Positions 7,794 to 17,454 of a stretch of 64,000 nucleotides of DNA are shown here, one piece after another; the stretch's first letter is position 1; every line of letters begins with the position of its first letter. A program made the position numbers and the translations under genes. The stretch covers positions 1,234,321 through 1,298,320 of the forward strand of contig NZ_CP012200.1 of the NCBI RefSeq assembly GCF_001484685.1. The letters are read 5' to 3'. The notes under the pieces are model-generated. The model did not search any database. It worked only from the letters and a program-made list of their open reading frames with translations, and was not told the origin of the DNA. The DNA is from Thermococcus sp. 2319x1 (GTDB lineage: Archaea; Methanobacteriota_B; Thermococci; Thermococcales; Thermococcaceae).

Positions 7794-8657
7794 ATGGCAA
7801 AACAAATTTACACAAAGTATGAAATGGTCAAATATCTTAGGAAGGAAGCCCTCCCAACCGCACTTTGTCCCGGGTGTGGTGGGGGGACTGTGTTGAATGC
7901 TTTTGCAAACGCCATAGATCAGCTAAAAATCGACCCGCGTGACTTAGTTGTCGTGAGTGGGATAGGGTGCTCGGCTTGGATAGCCTCACCGTACTTTCTT
8001 GCTGACACCCTGCACACCACACATGGAAGAGCTGTAGCATTTGCAACTGGCGTTAAAGTTGGTTTGCCCGATAAGAAAGTTGTTGTCATAAGCGGTGATG
8101 GAGACCTGGCCGGAATTGGGGGAAATCATCTTATCCATGCAGCAAGGAGGAACATCGACATAACTGTAATCGTTGTGAACAACTTCATATATGGGATGAC
8201 AGGTGGGCAAGTAGCACCAACAACTCCCTTTGGGGCAATTACCACCACGACGCCTTATAGGAACATTGAGCATCCACTAAAAATAGCCGAAACCGTAGCC
8301 TCCGCTGGGGCCTCTTATGTGGCAAGGTGGACCACTTTTCACGTTTACCAGCTGATAGAGAGCATAAAGAAGGCATTGACCGTTAAGGGATTCTCCCTTG
8401 TAGAGGCAGTTTCTCAATGTCCCGTGCAGTTCGGAAGGAGAAACAGAATGAAGACCCCAGCCGAGATGCTTCGCTGGTTCTCAAAGAATTCCATCCCAAT
8501 AACCAAGGCCAAGAACATGTCTCCGGAAGAGCTTGAGGGGAAAATTGTCATTGGAGAGTTTGTAAGCAGAGAAAAGCCCGAGTTTACGGAAGAACTTAAC
8601 AAGCTTATTGATGAGGTTGCCCAATATTACCGGCTGGGTGATGAAGATGCAGATTAG
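7794..8657 (+). CDS. korB: 2-oxoacid:ferredoxin oxidoreductase beta subunit
   Basis: Thiamine diphosphate-binding subunit. LCPGCGGGT near residue 25 supplies the conserved CxxC, and GDGDLAGIGGNHLIHAARRN with the following VVNNFIYGMTGGQ is the ThDP motif of this family. The ATG at 7794 is chosen because GGTGATG lies at 7783; the earlier GTG at 7764 has no ribosome site. The spacer to korA contains the TATA box of the antisense C/D RNA. The gene overlaps the start of korC. Confidence 0.9.
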   Translation: MAKQIYTKYEMVKYLRKEALPTALCPGCGGGTVLNAFANAIDQLKIDPRDLVVVSGIGCSAWIASPYFLADTLHTTHGRAVAFATGVKVGLPDKKVVVISGDGDLAGIGGNHLIHAARRNIDITVIVVNNFIYGMTGGQVAPTTPFGAITTTTPYRNIEHPLKIAETVASAGASYVARWTTFHVYQLIESIKKALTVKGFSLVEAVSQCPVQFGRRNRMKTPAEMLRWFSKNSIPITKAKNMSPEELEGKIVIGEFVSREKPEFTEELNKLIDEVAQYYRLGDEDAD

Positions 8658-9159
8658 GTTAGCGGGTATTGGAGGACAGGGGGTTGTTCTTGCAGGCATA
8701 ATCCTGGGAGAGGCGGCCGCCATAGAGGGGCTTAACGTGATCCAAACCCAGGATTATGGTTCCCAAAGCAGAGGGGGACATTCTATAGCTGACTTAATAA
8801 TCTCAAAGGAGCCGATTTACGATTTAATGGTCACAAAAGCCGATATCCTCGTTGCACTTGCCCAGCTTGGCTATAATTCTACAAAGAACTCTCTCCGGGA
8901 GGATGGGCTTTTGATAATTGACACCGACCTTGTAAAGCCCGATAGGGAGTATATAGGCGCACCATTCACAAGACTTGCCGAGGAAAAAACGGGCTTGGCT
9001 TTAACCGTCAACATGGTTGCGCTTGGATATCTGGTTGCAAAAACAAACATTGTGAGGAAAGAGAGTGTTGAAAGGGCCATAAGGAGAAGGGTTCCCAAGG
9101 GAACAGAGGAGATAAATCTAAAGGCTTTTAGGATAGGTTACGAGGAGGGGTTGAGATGA
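8647..9159 (+). CDS. korC: 2-oxoacid:ferredoxin oxidoreductase gamma subunit
   Basis: Gamma subunit, about 170 residues, with the family start MQIRLAGIGGQGVVLAGIIL and the block QDYGSQSRGGHSIADLIIS. The ATG at 8647 follows GGGTGATG with a 5-6 base gap and overlaps the end of korB by 11 bases; an upstream ATG at 8641 is an alternative. It overlaps the next gene start (9156) by 4 bases, which marks translational coupling between the first and second oxidoreductase sets. Confidence 0.88.
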   Translation: MQIRLAGIGGQGVVLAGIILGEAAAIEGLNVIQTQDYGSQSRGGHSIADLIISKEPIYDLMVTKADILVALAQLGYNSTKNSLREDGLLIIDTDLVKPDREYIGAPFTRLAEEKTGLALTVNMVALGYLVAKTNIVRKESVERAIRRRVPKGTEEINLKAFRIGYEEGLR

Positions 9160-10313
9160 GATATCCGTTTCCCGTTGGAAGTGCTGATTTTATCCAAGGG
9201 GATGAAGCCATAGCAAGGGCTGCCATTTTAGCCGGGTGTAGGTTTTACGCCGGTTATCCAATAACTCCCGCAAGCGAAATTTTTGAGGCAATGTCCCTTT
9301 ACATGCCCCTTGTTGATGGAGTGAGCATTCAGATGGAGGATGAGATAGGGAGCATTGCCGCTGTAATAGGTGCTTCTTGGGCTGGGGCCAAGGCCATGAC
9401 CGCAACTTCCGGCCCGGGTTTTAGCTTGATGATGGAGAACCTTGGCTATGCCATAATGACAGAGACCCCCTTGGTTTTAGTTGACGTTCAAAGGAGCGGC
9501 CCTTCGACAGGTCAGCCCACTTTGGCAGCTCAAGGCGATTTAATGCAGGCTATATGGGGGACTCACGGGGATCACAGCTTGATAGTTCTAACACCGGCAA
9601 CGGTTCAAGAGGCCTTTGACATGACAATAAGAGCCTTTAATCTTGCGGAGAAATATAGAACTCCCGTTATATTGCTGACGGATGCTGAAGTTGGACACAT
9701 GAGGGAGAGAGTTTATGCTCCACATCCGGACGAACTTGAACTCATTTACAGAAAGCTTCCCGCCAATGAAGAGGAAGCTAAATATCCATTTGGAGACGTT
9801 CATGGCGACTTAGTTCCTCCAATGCCTATCTTTGGGAAAGGATATCGCACTTATGTCACCGGACTGACGCACGACGAAAGGGGAGGACCCAAAACAGTGG
9901 AGGCAGAGGTTCATGAAAAGCTCATAAAGCGCATTGTTGCCAAGATAGAGAACAACAAGAAGGACATCTTTGATTATGAAGCCTATGAACTGGACGATGC
10001 CGATATAGTGCTGGTGAGCTTTGGGATTGTCGCGAGATCGGCTATGAGAGCCGTCAAGGAACTTCGCAAAGAAGGAATAAGAGCCGGATTGCTCAAACTT
10101 AATGTAATCTGGCCTTTTGATTTCGAGCTGATAGAGAAAATAGCCGAAAAAGCGGAGAAGATGTACGTTGCGGAGATGAACCTTGGCCAGCTCTATCACC
10201 TGGTTAAGGAGGGAGCCAACGGAAAGGCCGATGTGGAGCTCATAAGCAAGATAGGTGGAGAAGTCCATACCCCCGGGGAGATAGTGGAGAGAATTAAGAA
10301 GGATTTGAGGTGA
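9156..10313 (+). CDS. 2-oxoacid:ferredoxin oxidoreductase alpha subunit, second copy
   Basis: Paralogue of korA (385 residues), with the same pyrimidine-domain start GCRFYAGYPITPASEI. Substrate is uncertain; the equivalent P. furiosus set (PF1771-1773, from memory) is an uncharacterised 2-oxoacid oxidoreductase sometimes called XOR4. Two stretches, 9395-9515 and 9750-9812, are base-for-base identical to korA while surrounding DNA has diverged, which indicates gene conversion. It lacks the arginine-rich tail of korA. The ATG overlaps korC by ATGA. Confidence 0.87.
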   Translation: MRYPFPVGSADFIQGDEAIARAAILAGCRFYAGYPITPASEIFEAMSLYMPLVDGVSIQMEDEIGSIAAVIGASWAGAKAMTATSGPGFSLMMENLGYAIMTETPLVLVDVQRSGPSTGQPTLAAQGDLMQAIWGTHGDHSLIVLTPATVQEAFDMTIRAFNLAEKYRTPVILLTDAEVGHMRERVYAPHPDELELIYRKLPANEEEAKYPFGDVHGDLVPPMPIFGKGYRTYVTGLTHDERGGPKTVEAEVHEKLIKRIVAKIENNKKDIFDYEAYELDDADIVLVSFGIVARSAMRAVKELRKEGIRAGLLKLNVIWPFDFELIEKIAEKAEKMYVAEMNLGQLYHLVKEGANGKADVELISKIGGEVHTPGEIVERIKKDLR

Positions 10314-10318
10314 GGAGG

Positions 10319-11164
10319 ATGTATCTAAAATCCAGCTATGAGATTAGGGACAAATACCTTAGAAAAGACATGCTTCCCACGATATTCTGTCCGGGATGTG
10401 GTATTGGGGCTGTTTTGCAGTATACCCTCAGGGCTATTGATGATCTCGGCCTAAACCAAGACGAAATAGTGTGGGTAAGCGGTATAGGGTGCTCTTCAAG
10501 GGTTCCGGGTTATGTGAACTTTGATGGTCTCCACACAACCCACGGAAGGGCACTGGCTTTTGCAACCGGGATTAAATTGGCAAATCCAGACCTCAAGGTA
10601 ATAGCTTTCATGGGCGATGGTGATGCTGCTGCCATAGGTGGAAATCACCTAATCCACGCCATAAGAAGAAACCTTGATGTTACGGTTATTCTCATTAACA
10701 ACTTCACGTATGGAATGACTGGTGGGCAAGTTGCACCAACAACTCCGAAAGGCCTTAGGGGAACCACCGCTCCTTATGGAAGCTTTGAAAATCCGTTTGA
10801 CATTGCCGAGCTGGCAGTTGCCGCTGGGGCAAACTACGTTGCGAGGTGGAGCGTCTTCAACTACCTTCAAGGGATAAACAGCATAAAGAAGGCTCTGCAA
10901 AAGAAGGGGTTCACCCTGGTGGAGTTCTTATCCCAGTGCCCGATAAGCTTTGGGAGGAGGAACAGGCTTAAAACGGGTCCGGAGCTTATAAAGTGGTATC
11001 AGAATATAACGGTTCCCATAAGCAAGGCCAAGAACATGTCTCCAGAGGAGCTTGAGGGCAAAATCGTCATCGGGGAGTTCGTGGACAGAGACAGACCGAG
11101 TTTAATAGAAGAATACGAGGCCTACAAGAGAAGGGCAAAGAAAATAATGGGGTGGGAAGAATGA
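10319..11164 (+). CDS. 2-oxoacid:ferredoxin oxidoreductase beta subunit, second copy
   Basis: Paralogue of korB with CPGCGIGAV near residue 22 and the ThDP motif GDGDAAAIGGNHLIHAIRRN followed by INNFTYGMTGGQ. The ATG at 10319 is preferred over the GTG at 10310 because GAGGTGAGGAGG precedes it. It begins 6 bases after the preceding alpha stop and its own stop overlaps the next ATG. Near the end it shares SKAKNMSPEELEGKIVIGEF with korB; there the DNA differs at many third positions, unlike the alpha genes. Confidence 0.87.
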   Translation: MYLKSSYEIRDKYLRKDMLPTIFCPGCGIGAVLQYTLRAIDDLGLNQDEIVWVSGIGCSSRVPGYVNFDGLHTTHGRALAFATGIKLANPDLKVIAFMGDGDAAAIGGNHLIHAIRRNLDVTVILINNFTYGMTGGQVAPTTPKGLRGTTAPYGSFENPFDIAELAVAAGANYVARWSVFNYLQGINSIKKALQKKGFTLVEFLSQCPISFGRRNRLKTGPELIKWYQNITVPISKAKNMSPEELEGKIVIGEFVDRDRPSLIEEYEAYKRRAKKIMGWEE

Positions 11165-11721
11165 GGAGGGAAGTCCTTATAGGCGGCTTTGGTGGGCAAG
11201 GGGTTATACTTGCCAGTGTCATTCTTGGAAGGGCAGCGGCAGTCTATGAGGGCCTTTACGCGGTTCAAACCCAAGCTTATGGACCGGAATCAAGAGGTGG
11301 TGCAAGCAGAGCTGAGGTTGTAATAAGTGACGAGCCCATAGACTATCCCAAAGCACTGGCCCCTGATTATGCGATTTTGCTTTCCCAGCAGGCTTATGAG
11401 AAATACCTCCCCCTTGTAAAGAAAGGAGGCATCGTGATAGTCGAGAAGGACTTGGTTCCCAATAGAAATGAAGAGCTTGAGAAGAACTTCAAGGTTTTTG
11501 CAATCCCTTTGACAGAGATAGCGGAGGAAACCACCGGACTTAGCCTGACAATGAACATTCTAACCCTCGGACTCTTAGTTAAGCTTACCGGCATTGTGAG
11601 CGAAGACTCCATAGAAAAAGCCGTTCTTGATTCAATTCCTAAGGGAACCGAAAACATAAACCTAAGGGCCCTCAAAAAGGGCTTTGAACTTGGTGAAAAA
11701 GCTCTCAAGGGGGAGATCTGA
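11161..11721 (+). CDS. 2-oxoacid:ferredoxin oxidoreductase gamma subunit, second copy
   Basis: Gamma subunit starting MRREVLIGGFGGQGVILAS with QAYGPESRGGASRAEVVIS. The ATG at 11161 overlaps the preceding stop as ATGA. It is the last gene of the operon; downstream is a poly-T-containing stretch (ATTTTTATTGCTTT) that may terminate transcription. No delta gene follows, so this set probably shares KorD. Confidence 0.88.
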   Translation: MRREVLIGGFGGQGVILASVILGRAAAVYEGLYAVQTQAYGPESRGGASRAEVVISDEPIDYPKALAPDYAILLSQQAYEKYLPLVKKGGIVIVEKDLVPNRNEELEKNFKVFAIPLTEIAEETTGLSLTMNILTLGLLVKLTGIVSEDSIEKAVLDSIPKGTENINLRALKKGFELGEKALKGEI

Positions 11722-11760
11722 CTTTATATTTTTATTGCTTTAAAAGATAAAATTAAAGGG

Positions 11761-12396
<636 letters not shown>

Positions 12397-12437
12397 AATG
12401 TACCACCTTGTACATATGTTTTGGTTTGTACACTACG

Positions 12438-12460
12438 GTTGCTAACTCTTAGTTTATAAC
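12438..12460. promoter_or_regulatory. SurR-type operator overlapping the TATA box of the nfn remnant
   Basis: GTTGCTAAC, five bases TCTTA, then GTTTATAAC: an exact match to GTTn3AACn5GTT, the known binding motif of the Thermococcales redox regulator SurR, and extended to a second n3AAC half. The minus-strand TATA box GTTATAAAC lies inside it. The start near 12428 would give a short leader with AAGGTGG before the ATG at 12396. The divergent DUF192 gene has its own TATA (TTTTTTAAA near 12465). Confidence 0.6.
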
Positions 12461-12561
12461 TATTTTTTAAACCGAAGGTTAACAACTGAAGGTATTTTCA
12501 AGTGTTGAGTATTAACAGTTGTCGCAACGCTTATTTAGAGAACAGCTTAAACTCTCTTGGC

Positions 12562-13026
12562 ATGCTGATAAACAAAACAAAGGGCAAAATCTGGAATGGA
12601 AAGGTCGAACTCGCGGATACGTTCTTTAGGAGACTTAGGGGTTTAATGCTAAAATCCAGCATAGACTACGCCCTCGTGTTTATCTTGCCAGCGGAGACAA
12701 GGATAAATGCCTCGATTCATATGTTCTTCATGCTCCAGAGTATAGACGTTATCTTCTTGAACTCTTCCCGGGAAGTTGTTGATCTAAAAAGGGCCCGCCC
12801 TTGGAGAATTTATGTGCCAAGAGAAAGCGCTAAATACATAATTGAGGCTCCTTTGGGAGTTGCTGAGTATTTAAACGCCGAAATTGGGGATGAAATTGAC
12901 TGGAAAGTTGAGGAGGAAAGAAAAGCAGTTCCCTCTCCCGTTGGAGCTTTAAACAAAATAAATATAAAGGGCTCAAACAACGCGATAAGCCTTGCAGAGC
13001 CCAAACCCAAGCTCAGAGGGGAGTGA
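12562..13026 (+). CDS. DUF192 family protein
   Basis: Function unknown. DUF192 proteins are small beta-rich proteins of about 120 residues, often with signal peptides in bacteria but cytoplasmic in Thermococcales. Seen here: [37 protein letters not shown] and the C-terminal [14 protein letters not shown], in family order. The ATG at 12562 ([19 protein letters not shown]) matches the usual start; a GTG at 12502 would add 20 residues. After the domain there is an extra tail of about 35 residues ([17 protein letters not shown] onward) that I do not recognise. Confidence 0.78.
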   Translation: MLINKTKGKIWNGKVELADTFFRRLRGLMLKSSIDYALVFILPAETRINASIHMFFMLQSIDVIFLNSSREVVDLKRARPWRIYVPRESAKYIIEAPLGVAEYLNAEIGDEIDWKVEEERKAVPSPVGALNKINIKGSNNAISLAEPKPKLRGE

Positions 13027-13082
13027 GATTGATACTCCCGTTGTATAAAGAGCAAAATCAAAGAGGGCCCTGAACTACGGTC

Positions 13083-14081
13083 CTAAAACACGGCAAAATC
13101 AATCGCGATGTTGAACTGATACGGAGCATATGGCCTTACTTTTCTTTTTTCCAGAATCTTCACGTTCTTTCCAAGTTCTTCTGCAACCAGTTTTATCTTT
13201 TCCACGTGCTCATCAAATAGATTCTCCTCATGCGAGAATCCGTAGTAGTGAACTACTCCACCTTTTTTGACGCTTATAATTGCTTCCTTCAGGAATTCGT
13301 GGGCAAACTTGGGAAGGTTCATTATCACGCGATCGGCCTTTATCCGGCCCGCTACTTTTCTCACGTCTCCGAGAATTGGAAGGACGTTTTCAACTTTGTT
13401 CAGCCTTTTGTTTTCTTCTAAGTATCTTATTGCCCAGGGGTTTATGTCACACGCAAAGACTATCTTTGCTTTCTTTGCGAGGAGGATTGAATAAGGGCCA
13501 ATTCCGGCAAACATGTCAAAAATGACCTCCCCCTCTTTGGTCTCCTTGAAAATTCTCATTCTCTCCGTTGCAAGCCTTGGGGAAAAATAAACCTTTGCAA
13601 CATCGAGCTTCAGTCTTATTCCGTTTTCTCTATGGGTTGTCTCAGTTCTCTTCTCCCCCGCAAGATGAACGAGCTCTCTCACCCTGTATTCCCCTAAAAC
13701 TTTGCTCCCTTTTGCAAAGACCGCCTTTACGTGCTTGTGTACCTTTAATATTGCTCTTCCAATGTTTTCTCCATATGGCATGAGCTCCTCTGGAAGCTCT
13801 ACTATGGCGATGTCCCCTATTATGTCGAAGGACGATGGAAGGAGGGGTTTGAGTTGGGAAGGGACATCCACGACCTCTCTGTAGCTATGAGGCCGCTTTT
13901 TGGCCCTTTCGAAAGTTTCCTCAACAATATCAAAGCCCTCTACCTTTTCTTTTATGGGGAATATCACGAATTCTCCTTCATGCTTGACCTTAAAGTTAGT
14001 ATCCAATAGGCCGAGTTCAATGAGTTTTTTTCTAACGTTCTCAGCCTCCTTCTTTGGAACCTTTATCCCCAGCATTCTCAT
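13083..14081 (-). CDS. trm5: tRNA (guanine37-N1)-methyltransferase Trm5
   Basis: Methylates G37 next to the anticodon, guarding the reading frame. The start MRMLGIKVPKKEAENVRKKL is the usual D1 region. FDMFAGIGPYSILLAKKAK is the SAM-binding motif I, ACDINPWAIRYLEEN motif II, and RVIMNLPKFAHEFL carries the NLP motif IV. At 333 residues it is a full-length Trm5 of the Trm5b kind. The ATG at 14081 was preferred over the one at 14099. The gene is 80 bp from tRNA-Glu on the other strand. Confidence 0.9.
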   Translation of the reverse strand: MRMLGIKVPKKEAENVRKKLIELGLLDTNFKVKHEGEFVIFPIKEKVEGFDIVEETFERAKKRPHSYREVVDVPSQLKPLLPSSFDIIGDIAIVELPEELMPYGENIGRAILKVHKHVKAVFAKGSKVLGEYRVRELVHLAGEKRTETTHRENGIRLKLDVAKVYFSPRLATERMRIFKETKEGEVIFDMFAGIGPYSILLAKKAKIVFACDINPWAIRYLEENKRLNKVENVLPILGDVRKVAGRIKADRVIMNLPKFAHEFLKEAIISVKKGGVVHYYGFSHEENLFDEHVEKIKLVAEELGKNVKILEKRKVRPYAPYQFNIAIDFAVF

Positions 14082-14161
14082 AGCTAAACCCCTGCACAAG
14101 TCCTTTAAAAGGGTTTTGAGCGAAAAGTTTTTAAATGCATCTCAACGTTAGGATATTGGAC

Positions 14162-14236
14162 GCCCCGGTGGTGTAGCCCGGTCAAACATGCGGGCCTTTC
14201 GAGCCCGCGCCCCGGGTTCAAATCCCGGCCGGGGCA
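14162..14236 (+). tRNA. tRNA-Glu (TTC)
   Basis: Acceptor arms GCCCCGG and CCGGGGC pair fully; the discriminator base is A and CCA is encoded at 14237-14239. The anticodon loop CTTTCGA gives TTC. The T arm is GGGTTCAAATCCC. No intron. A TATA-like TTTTTAAATGC lies about 30 bp upstream. Confidence 0.95.
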
Positions 14237-14310
14237 CCATAAGAAACTTTTCTGGAAAAATTCCATTAAAACCCGTTAAAAAGAAAAAGGAACGAAGCTC
14301 CTCTTGGATC

Positions 14311-16338
14311 TCAGCTTGTTAAAAATTCTGCAAGCAGGTTTACGTAATCTTCATTTACTCCCTCAGAATACGTCAGTACTTTCTCCCCTGTTTGATGCCT
14401 ATCTTTTCCAGCCAGCACTATTACTATCTGCCCCCTTTCCCAGACGTCTCTCTTTATGAGGATTCCCTGCTCTCCGTTGATAATTCTTTTTTGCTCGTAT
14501 TCGTCCAAAACCTGTTTCACGTATTCTCCAACTCCGTCGTAGGCTTTGGGGCCGCCGAGAATTATTATGATTTTATTCTTTTTGTAGGTTTCAAATTCTT
14601 CTGGCCTTGCCCTTGTTACAATCGCCCCCATCTTTTCGAAGTATTCTTTGAGATATTGGCCCTTTATATTCCAGTCAATGTCGTTTGATAGTATTGTTAC
14701 TTGGACAATTGGTGCAAAGGTCTTTATTGGTTCAAAGTTTGATGCCCACTCCACTATGTCCTTTAAAGCCAGCAGCTCTTCCTCTCCGCCAGCCTCTATT
14801 TCGAATGAGATGTAGGCGCTTCTTATTCCATCTCCACGATGTTTCTCGTCCCTTGTTATAACTGTGGAGAGATAGTCTTTTGAAATGGCATCTACACTCA
14901 CGATGTCTTTATTTATTGCACTCAGCAGGCGAACTCTTTCTATTATTGGCCGGCCGGGAGTTAGGATCACTGGAGTACCGCCTATTTGGATTCTCACTTC
15001 ATCATCTGTGAAGCTTAAAGTTCTCAAGGCATCAACCAACGGGAAGTCCAGTGCATATATCCCTCTGGCTGGTTTTGAATGGCCGAATATCTTCTCCTGG
15101 AGGCTAAAGAACTCTACTATCCTGTTCTGTTCCAGGCGTTTCTTTTCCCTTATCGCATCTCTGGCAAACTTCAAGCTTTCCGAGGGCAGGATATACTGCC
15201 ACCCAAATGCGGAATCTGTTTCATTGGAGAACTCAAGGGATGGGACACTTTTTATTAGCCCTATATTTTTGATAATGACCTTCTCTGAGGAGGGAACAAA
15301 TGGCAGTATAGTTGGGATTTCGAATATTGCATAGTTCCCCTTTCCGGCACTTTCTTTTTTAGCCTCCTCTACTACTGGCAAGAGCTCAAAGCCAAGCAAT
15401 GTTGCTAGGCTTTCTTTTTCATAGGCATCAAACGTTCCTATGTGGGAAATTGCTCCCATCTGGATTAGTTTCTCTCCGTCATAGACGGAGCCATCAAACA
15501 GTGTTCCGTGAGTTGCGATTATTCCCGCGTTGTTTTCCCTGAGGTATCTGATTAGGCCTTGAATGTCTGGAATCTCCCATCTTTTTAGCCATAAGTTGGA
15601 TAGGATCACCACTCTGGGCTGAACCTCTTTAAGAGCGGTTGCAAGCTCTTCCGGGGAAACTATAGCTATGTTGTAATACTGCGCGAGGTACTCCCAGTGG
15701 TGCCTTTTTAAGAATCTTGGATGATTGAGGAATGGTTTTACTTTGTTCATTTCTTCCTTGTAATCGCTTAGATCTACGGGATATACCTCTGTTGCATTGA
15801 CGAGTAGTTCTACACTCTGCGCCCCCTCCAGAAAGAGTTCTTCTCTTACAGAGGGATCCACGATGAGCACGTGCCTCCCTGAGGGATTTACGACGAAATA
15901 CTTCCCAATGATGCTTTCACTTATATGCCCCTCTTTGTCTTTTACAACTACTTTGAACTCCACTACACTACCTGCTTTTTGAGCGGGGATAGTTGCTTTC
16001 CCATAAAATGTCCTTATTATTGCTGATCTGTTGTATATTCTGCTGACTATTGAATTATACATTTCCTCGTTCTCATTTATTGTGGCGGTTTTTACCGCTC
16101 TTGTTTGCCACTCCCCATAGTTTACTCTGTAATAGAAGGTGATTTCTTCAATGTCCAGATCATCAATAACATAGAAATATGCGGTGTATTCATCTCCTTC
16201 AGGTATTGAAAAGTACCTTGGGTAGGGATTTCCGAGTATTATCAAAGACGGCTGGGGATTCTCTATTAGTATCTGCCCCGCTGCAAAGTTAGATATAGTT
16301 AAAAGCAAAAACAGGGCAAGACTTAGGGCTTTCTTCAT
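14311..16338 (-). CDS. Large secreted protein with S-layer-like C-terminal domain
   Basis: Unrecognised 675-residue exported protein. The start MKKALSLALFLLLTISNFAAG is a clear signal peptide ending at AAG|Q; the ATG at 16338 follows GGTGATCCC. Residues about 30-140 form an immunoglobulin-like block (EYTAYFYVIDDLDIEEITFYY). Around residues 230-310 a ThuA/amidotransferase-like stretch appears (VVILSNLWLKRW, AGIIATHGTLFDG). The last 130 residues contain IIIILGGPKAYDGVGEY and an ending EDYVNLLAEFL, similar to the C-terminal surface-anchoring domain of Thermococcales S-layer-type proteins. It is divergent from a FecCD-type ABC transporter. Role unknown. Confidence 0.65.
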   Translation of the reverse strand: MKKALSLALFLLLTISNFAAGQILIENPQPSLIILGNPYPRYFSIPEGDEYTAYFYVIDDLDIEEITFYYRVNYGEWQTRAVKTATINENEEMYNSIVSRIYNRSAIIRTFYGKATIPAQKAGSVVEFKVVVKDKEGHISESIIGKYFVVNPSGRHVLIVDPSVREELFLEGAQSVELLVNATEVYPVDLSDYKEEMNKVKPFLNHPRFLKRHHWEYLAQYYNIAIVSPEELATALKEVQPRVVILSNLWLKRWEIPDIQGLIRYLRENNAGIIATHGTLFDGSVYDGEKLIQMGAISHIGTFDAYEKESLATLLGFELLPVVEEAKKESAGKGNYAIFEIPTILPFVPSSEKVIIKNIGLIKSVPSLEFSNETDSAFGWQYILPSESLKFARDAIREKKRLEQNRIVEFFSLQEKIFGHSKPARGIYALDFPLVDALRTLSFTDDEVRIQIGGTPVILTPGRPIIERVRLLSAINKDIVSVDAISKDYLSTVITRDEKHRGDGIRSAYISFEIEAGGEEELLALKDIVEWASNFEPIKTFAPIVQVTILSNDIDWNIKGQYLKEYFEKMGAIVTRARPEEFETYKKNKIIIILGGPKAYDGVGEYVKQVLDEYEQKRIINGEQGILIKRDVWERGQIVIVLAGKDRHQTGEKVLTYSEGVNEDYVNLLAEFLTS

Positions 16339-16455
16339 TATGGGATCACCCGGTATCATATATAGTGCGTTCATGTATTTATACTTTCTTGACTCGTAGG
16401 CTGACCGGGGATAACTTTTTATACACCAGTTTTGGATAAATAATCCAGTGAGAAC

Positions 16456-17454
16456 ATGAAGAAAATCGCACCACTATTGGTGTCATCGGTAACCCTTGTC
16501 CTTTTAGGGATAGTCGTTGGGCCAGTAGAGATGCCTTTTCGGGATATTCTGGCAGCTTTTAGTCTTGATAATTTAAGGAGGGCGTTTTTAAACCCAAACT
16601 CGCTTAGTGGGAACAGCTACATTGTCCTCCAGATAAGATTGCCTAGAGTTCTACTGGCATATCTTGTTGGGGTAAGCTTGGCTTCAGCAGGTACCGCCTC
16701 CCAAGCTCTTTTTAAAAATCCACTTGCGGATCCGTATATAATCGGAATAAGTGGGGGAGCTGCAGTTGGGGCTTCAATAGCGGCCTTGTATTTTCCCCGG
16801 TACATGGGTGTTCTTGCATTGGTAGGCGCTTTCTTGGCGGTTGTTGTAGTGTACAGGATTGCAAGGGTTAATGGTCATATTCCGGTGGATACGTTGCTTT
16901 TAGCAGGAATTGCCCTGGGATTTTTTACGAGTGCTCTAACGTCTTATCTCCTCTACGTAGGCAGAGAGAAAATCCATAACGCAATCTTTTGGCTTATGGG
17001 AACATTTAACGGAGCCGATTGGGGGGATGTTAAGGTGGTTTTGTTTTCATCCGTAGTGGGGGTTAGTATTTTGCTTTTCAGCTGGAGGGAGCTAAATCTG
17101 CTCCTTTTGGGAGAGGAGAGCATTTCAATGGGGCTTGATATAAATCGCTACAGAAAGATAGTAATTGTTGTTATCTCTCTTTTGACCTCATTTGCCGTGG
17201 CTACGAGCGGGATAATAGGGTTTGTGGGTTTGATAAGCCCGCATGCCATGAGGATGATGTTTGGCCCAAATCATAAGAGACTTTTACCCGCATCAGCCCT
17301 TTTTGGAGGAACTTTAATGGTTTTTGCCGACATACTTGCCAGAATACTCCTAAAGCCGGCGGAAGTCCCGGTGGGGATTATTACAGCTCTCTTTGGAGCT
17401 CCGTTTTTCCTCTACCTTCTAATAAAGAAAAAGAGGGGTGAGCTGTTTGGATAA
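16456..17454 (+). CDS. FecCD-type (iron/cobalamin) ABC transporter permease
   Basis: Inner-membrane permease of a metal-chelate or cobalamin importer. The 332-residue product has about nine or ten hydrophobic helices. Family hallmarks are IRLPRVLLAYLVG, ASQALFKNPLADPYIIGIS and GFVGLISPHAMRM (the EAA-like coupling region). Promoter TATA TTTTTATAC at 16416-16424 and ATG 16456 with CAGTGAG. It overlaps the ATPase gene. No substrate-binding protein gene is adjacent, so the substrate cannot be told. Confidence 0.88.
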   Translation: MKKIAPLLVSSVTLVLLGIVVGPVEMPFRDILAAFSLDNLRRAFLNPNSLSGNSYIVLQIRLPRVLLAYLVGVSLASAGTASQALFKNPLADPYIIGISGGAAVGASIAALYFPRYMGVLALVGAFLAVVVVYRIARVNGHIPVDTLLLAGIALGFFTSALTSYLLYVGREKIHNAIFWLMGTFNGADWGDVKVVLFSSVVGVSILLFSWRELNLLLLGEESISMGLDINRYRKIVIVVISLLTSFAVATSGIIGFVGLISPHAMRMMFGPNHKRLLPASALFGGTLMVFADILARILLKPAEVPVGIITALFGAPFFLYLLIKKKRGELFG

